A stretch of 64,000 nt of DNA, from contig NTMA01000002.1 of NCBI GenBank assembly GCA_002917075.1, positions 62,001-126,000 of the forward strand, given 5' to 3'. Both the position numbers and the translations under genes were made by a program. Within the stretch, counting starts at the first letter, position 1; every line of letters begins with the position of its first letter. Below the pieces are notes generated by a model that saw only the letters and a list, made by a program, of their open reading frames with translations, had not been told where the DNA came from and did no database searches. Source of the stretch: Hawksworthiomyces lignivorus. Taxonomy: Eukaryota; Ascomycota; Sordariomycetes; Ophiostomatales; Ophiostomataceae. Shown one piece after another: positions 60,593 to 64,000 of the stretch.

Positions 60593-62227
60593 CTTGCTTT
60601 TGTTTGCCACTGGCTGCTTTTAAGGGGGTGGGGTGCGGCTGCGGAAAGGGAATGTCGATCATATGAGATTAGCCTTTGTTTCTGGAATGCACCCTTGCTT
60701 TCTTTCCCCCAATGCTGCCTGCACTATGTACGCACACACACAGTCTACTTCTTGCTGGAACGTATGCTGGCAAAGCAATCATGATGACTAGGCTTATAGT
60801 ACCTTCGCGTTTGAAAAGAAAAAGAAAAAATGGGAATAAGATCGAAGAGAAATCAATAAAAGAGAACACGGATCGTCATTCGCCGAACGCGCTTCTTTGT
60901 GTTTCAGGGAAAATCATTTTCGACACTTTTGGAAAGATTTGAGAAGCCAAGACAGGGAGAGACAGACTCACACGCACACGATAGAAGTAGCAAGCAGCAA
61001 CTAAGAATGAGTCTTCGTTATGACATATGATGTGCACTCTGTGTATGTATGTGTTCACCAGAATACAGGCTTCTTTTGACCAAGGGCAAATTGTAGGCGA
61101 CAGCTAGCCTAACATCTAAGCCATCGGCTGCTTCGAAGGGATAGCTTGTATTCAATGTCATAGCAAGGTCCTCGTTTCAGTAAGGAGAAATGTGCATTCG
61201 CACGCGTAGTTCATAATTAGTATCTTAAGTAGACTCCACAGGTCTCTAATCAGTTTATGTCTACGACGGAGTATCGGCAGGGCTACTTTCGTTGCCAGTC
61301 TCGTCTTTTTTTTTTTATGTTCCTACACTTTTCTTCTCATGACGCTACGTCTCGAAATTTGATGCGCAAATTCCAAGAACGATGTAGGCAGAGGCATCCT
61401 TCCCGTAAAATCTCTTAGCATCAAAGGCGCCTTGATGCGCAATGCTCTTTTCGTTTTGATCTGGGGAAGGGGGATCTAGTGGCGACATTGTGCATCAGAA
61501 TTCCAAAAACACAGATAAGATAGCATTAATGCCAACACGAGCCATGCCAGAGGACCGTATGAGAGGGGTTTCTGAAAGAGAGGAGAAGTATAACGGGTAA
61601 GACAGGTAAGAGACCCTGCATGTTCGGAACATTGTGAAAAAATGAGCTAGACAAAGAAGATGTTCAAAGCAAAGAGACACGAGATAGATCATGATCTGAC
61701 AATCTGCACAGATCAGAAGCGTTCTGGAACAACCAGACAAGACAATGGAGGCACCATAAGACGGTGTATGAAAAGAGAAACAACGCGCAGTGACTGGAAC
61801 TTCGTTGGTTGCCTTTACTATGAAAATAAATCGCCAAGTAGTATATTCATTCTTTGACAGCTGAGCTAGGGGTCCCCAGACAAATCTGCTTGCTTGCTTT
61901 GATTCTGGCCAAAAGAGCCGGACGGCATAAGATCTGCCTGACAATCCGGTCACAGCCTTTCAAGCTCTCGTGGCCTCACTTGTATGTATTTTGTGCGTGC
62001 GGTAGGATGATTGCATTAAAGCTACCCTGTTCCAGAAGGTTTTTTCTTTCCTACGGGTCTAAATTTGGATGTGTCACTCTGCGCAGTGTGAATTTTGTTG
62101 TCCTTCTTGTTCGAACGGCCGTCTCAAGTGTGCACATCCGTACGCATCAAGGGGCGGCTTGGGGGGTTTCTGTGTGAATGTTCTTGCTTCGAGACCCCTG
62201 TCCCCAAACAACGGCGCTGTAACAATA

Positions 62228-62250
62228 GGGCAGGGGTTAGGGTGTGTGGG
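62228..62250 (+). other. Telomere-like G-rich stretch, potential G-quadruplex
   Basis: Four G-runs (GGG, GGGG, GGG, GGG) with loops CA, TTA and TGTGT. It contains GGGTTAGGG at 62234-62242, one and a half vertebrate/fungal-type telomere repeats. It could be a binding site for telobox proteins or a relic of telomeric DNA. Confidence 0.4.
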
Positions 62251-63587
62251 TAAAAGCGAACTTTGACAATTGGTATTTTTCTGCTGTGCGTACATACAAA
62301 GAATACATAGGCGAACGGGCCACAGGCCTTTTTTTTGGGATGACGATGGTATCCCTAATAGGCAAAGGGTCTGTGAGATACCATTCACCATGAAAGAGTG
62401 GAAGCTGTCATCGCATGTCGTCTACATCCCAACTGGGAGAAATCTATCACAAGGCAGCGCGGAGAGAACAAACTCCAATGCATTTGGCGAGTTTCGAAAG
62501 GCCGATTTCAAATTCTCGAGAATAGTTGACGCAGACTCCTCAAGGCGACGTACGAGTACCCAGATGGTCTATCTTGCAACTTGTTAAAATTTTTCATCCT
62601 CTCTAAGACTCGCGTGTTCCTTCGTTTGGTACGCTAGGTCTTACTAGAGGGAAAGGCCAAACATCTCGGTTAAACACAAGATACATCGGGATACTTGAAT
62701 ATTATTCGTACGAGTCCGCATTCTGCACCTAGTAGCGCCAACGAACACTCGAAACGGGCGATTTTGTGGGCTAGCCTGGAATAATGCGCCGTGGGAAACA
62801 ACACCAACGACGCTAGGGCTATCCACGAGCAGAAAGCTTCAGTAGACGGGGGGCTGTCTATTTCCGGCTAGCACCAGTGGGCTGGTCGCCTGGCCACGAA
62901 ATAATCCGCTTTTTAGTTGGGATTGTTGCAAGGCCGCCTTGGCTGAGAATCATGGTACAGATACCTACATGTATAGTGCGTCGGTTCTGCATTAGAGAAG
63001 TATACAGGTACTACATTGAAGAGTTTATTAAGCGTATTAGCTGCGCCAAATATACTGTACCAACTGCTGCTGGAGGAACTGAAGCCGTGGCATTTCCCTA
63101 TTTTGCCCTTTAATTTTTTCTTTTTCTCTTTTTGTTTCCCTAGCATGGGACTGCGTAGTCCTGCCGGTTGCTTTTAGTATCGCCGATTTGCTTCCCAAGC
63201 GAAATAATCCTAGGCGTTACTCGCTTGACGACGGCAAAGTTCCGCCCTCATCTTTGCCCCTCTCGTCTCTCGCATCTTTCCATCCAGTTGATCGATTCTT
63301 GCCTCCAATTCTTGCCTTATACGTGTAGTAGCCTCTAAGTTTTCTGTATCCGCACAATCCGCCCAAAGCAATTAGTCCATGCACGTGAAAAAAAAAAGCT
63401 TCCCGCTTTAAGGGAATACTTTCGTTACAATATTGTCATAGCCTGCCGTTGTCTCGCCTCTCAGACTCTGTACGAGAATATACGGATTGCTCGCTTGCCG
63501 TTTCCCAGTGGGCCTCTTACACACACAGATAAACTTGCACACCCCTGCTATTTCCACCCTACCTCCCTCCACGTTTCTGGGATCACT

Positions 63588-63911
63588 ATGGGAGCATGCG
63601 TTCCCGGTGGCATCGAGGAGGCAAGAGGCGGAGGTTCAGAGGCAAAATGTTCTGCGGCAGGCTCAAAATACCGACCCATCAAGAAGCACGAGCGCCACTA
63701 TTGGGATTGTCCCGATGCACCTGAAGTAAGATTCCCCCCCTTCTTTCTATACCGTTCCCTTCCACACCCCCCTAACCCATTAACAAGGGGGCGTTATTGC
63801 ATATAGCTGGGTTTGAAAGAATGGGAAAGATGTAGCTCCGTGCTCCGTACGGTCTGGGAAGGCTCCAGCAGGAAGACAGGAAAACAAGAATGCAGACGGC
63901 TCTTCTCTTGA
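63588..63911 (+). CDS. Doubtful small spliced gene with MGAC start
   Basis: A possible two-exon gene: 63588-63725 and 63807-63911, 80 residues. The ATG follows a C/T-rich stretch (63240-63590) that resembles the leaders of real genes here. The intron (81 bp) would have donor GTAAGA, a CTAAC 30 bases before the acceptor, and acceptor ATAG; both sides keep one open frame. The product starts MGAC, the kind of N-terminus that is myristoylated and palmitoylated in G-alpha proteins, but the rest (YRPIKKHERHYWDCPDAPE, then KEWERCSSVL) matches nothing I know and is not G-alpha-like. The gene could continue past the window with other exons, or not exist. Confidence 0.25.
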
Positions 63912-64000
63912 TCTGATCAGCGCTTGGTTCATCACGCATCCCTGGTCCAGCAGGCGCACCCTCCATCGAATACCTCTCGGGTCAGACCCACACACAATTT

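Larger units (their letters stand above)
47672..63587. other. 16-kb stretch without recognisable genes
   Basis: Many short frames exist but none shows a known domain, a conserved motif or a convincing exon chain. The largest (48244-48699, 49243-49662 and 61495-61953 on the minus strand; 57617-58045, 59404-59799 and 60012-60539 on the plus) are protein-unlike. It holds several simple repeats, six exact copies of TACTCCGTA/TACGGAGTA, two hairpin-rich spots and a telomere-like G-rich stretch, listed separately. No terminal repeats or transposase-like frames were seen. Old, decayed transposon DNA cannot be excluded. Confidence 0.5.

Overview
The window is nuclear DNA of a filamentous ascomycete (Pezizomycotina). 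The signs are short spliceosomal introns (64-266 bp) with GT donors and CTRAC-type branch points, pyrimidine-rich 5' leaders, and family assignments such as a SAD-1/Rdp1-like RNA-dependent RNA polymerase and a 70-residue Sec61 gamma. That Sec61 gamma reads like the Sordariomycete form, so I lean towards Sordariomycetes; species is not determined. Genes are sparse: ten confident protein genes in 64 kb, plus one doubtful small gene at the right edge. I found no rRNA, CRISPR array or intact transposon, and no tRNA gene I could fold completely.

Layout. 1-7 kb: gene-free, ending in a long pyrimidine-rich leader before an MCM1-type MADS-box gene (7.06-7.96 kb, +). 8-12.3 kb: gene-free. 12.3-12.9 kb: CTR copper transporter (-). 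15.7-17.0 kb: CPSF6/CFIm68-like RRM protein with a Gly/Met-rich tail (-). 18.9-19.4 kb: Sec61 gamma/SSS1 (+), convergent with a DCAF11/LEC14B-type WD40 protein (20.0-22.35 kb, -). 24.4-25.0 kb: four-helix DUF7704-type membrane protein (-), divergent from a two-telobox-Myb, Teb1-like protein (26.7-28.8 kb, +). 29.6-30.85 kb: ribosomal protein eS4 (+). 39.05-40.95 kb: mitochondrial D-lactate dehydrogenase (+). 42.6-47.7 kb: an uninterrupted 1697-codon RNA-dependent RNA polymerase (+). 47.7-63.6 kb: about 16 kb with no recognisable gene.

The genes are mostly housekeeping (transcription, 3'-end processing, translation, ER translocation, ubiquitin-ligase substrate choice, copper uptake, lactate oxidation) together with the RNA-silencing polymerase. 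They do not form an obvious pathway or biosynthetic cluster. Exon joins were worked out by hand and each confident model closes in frame; the one uncertain join is exon 1/2 of the WD40 gene.

The more unusual signals are non-coding: a 9-bp element, TACTCCGTA/TACGGAGTA, present nine times exactly and confined to the gene-poor flanks; a cluster of perfect hairpins near 25.7 kb and another near 56.3 kb; a tRNA D-arm-like remnant near 54.9 kb; and a telomere-like, G-quadruplex-capable stretch at 62.23 kb. None of these amounts to a demonstrated new system. They are candidates for checking.
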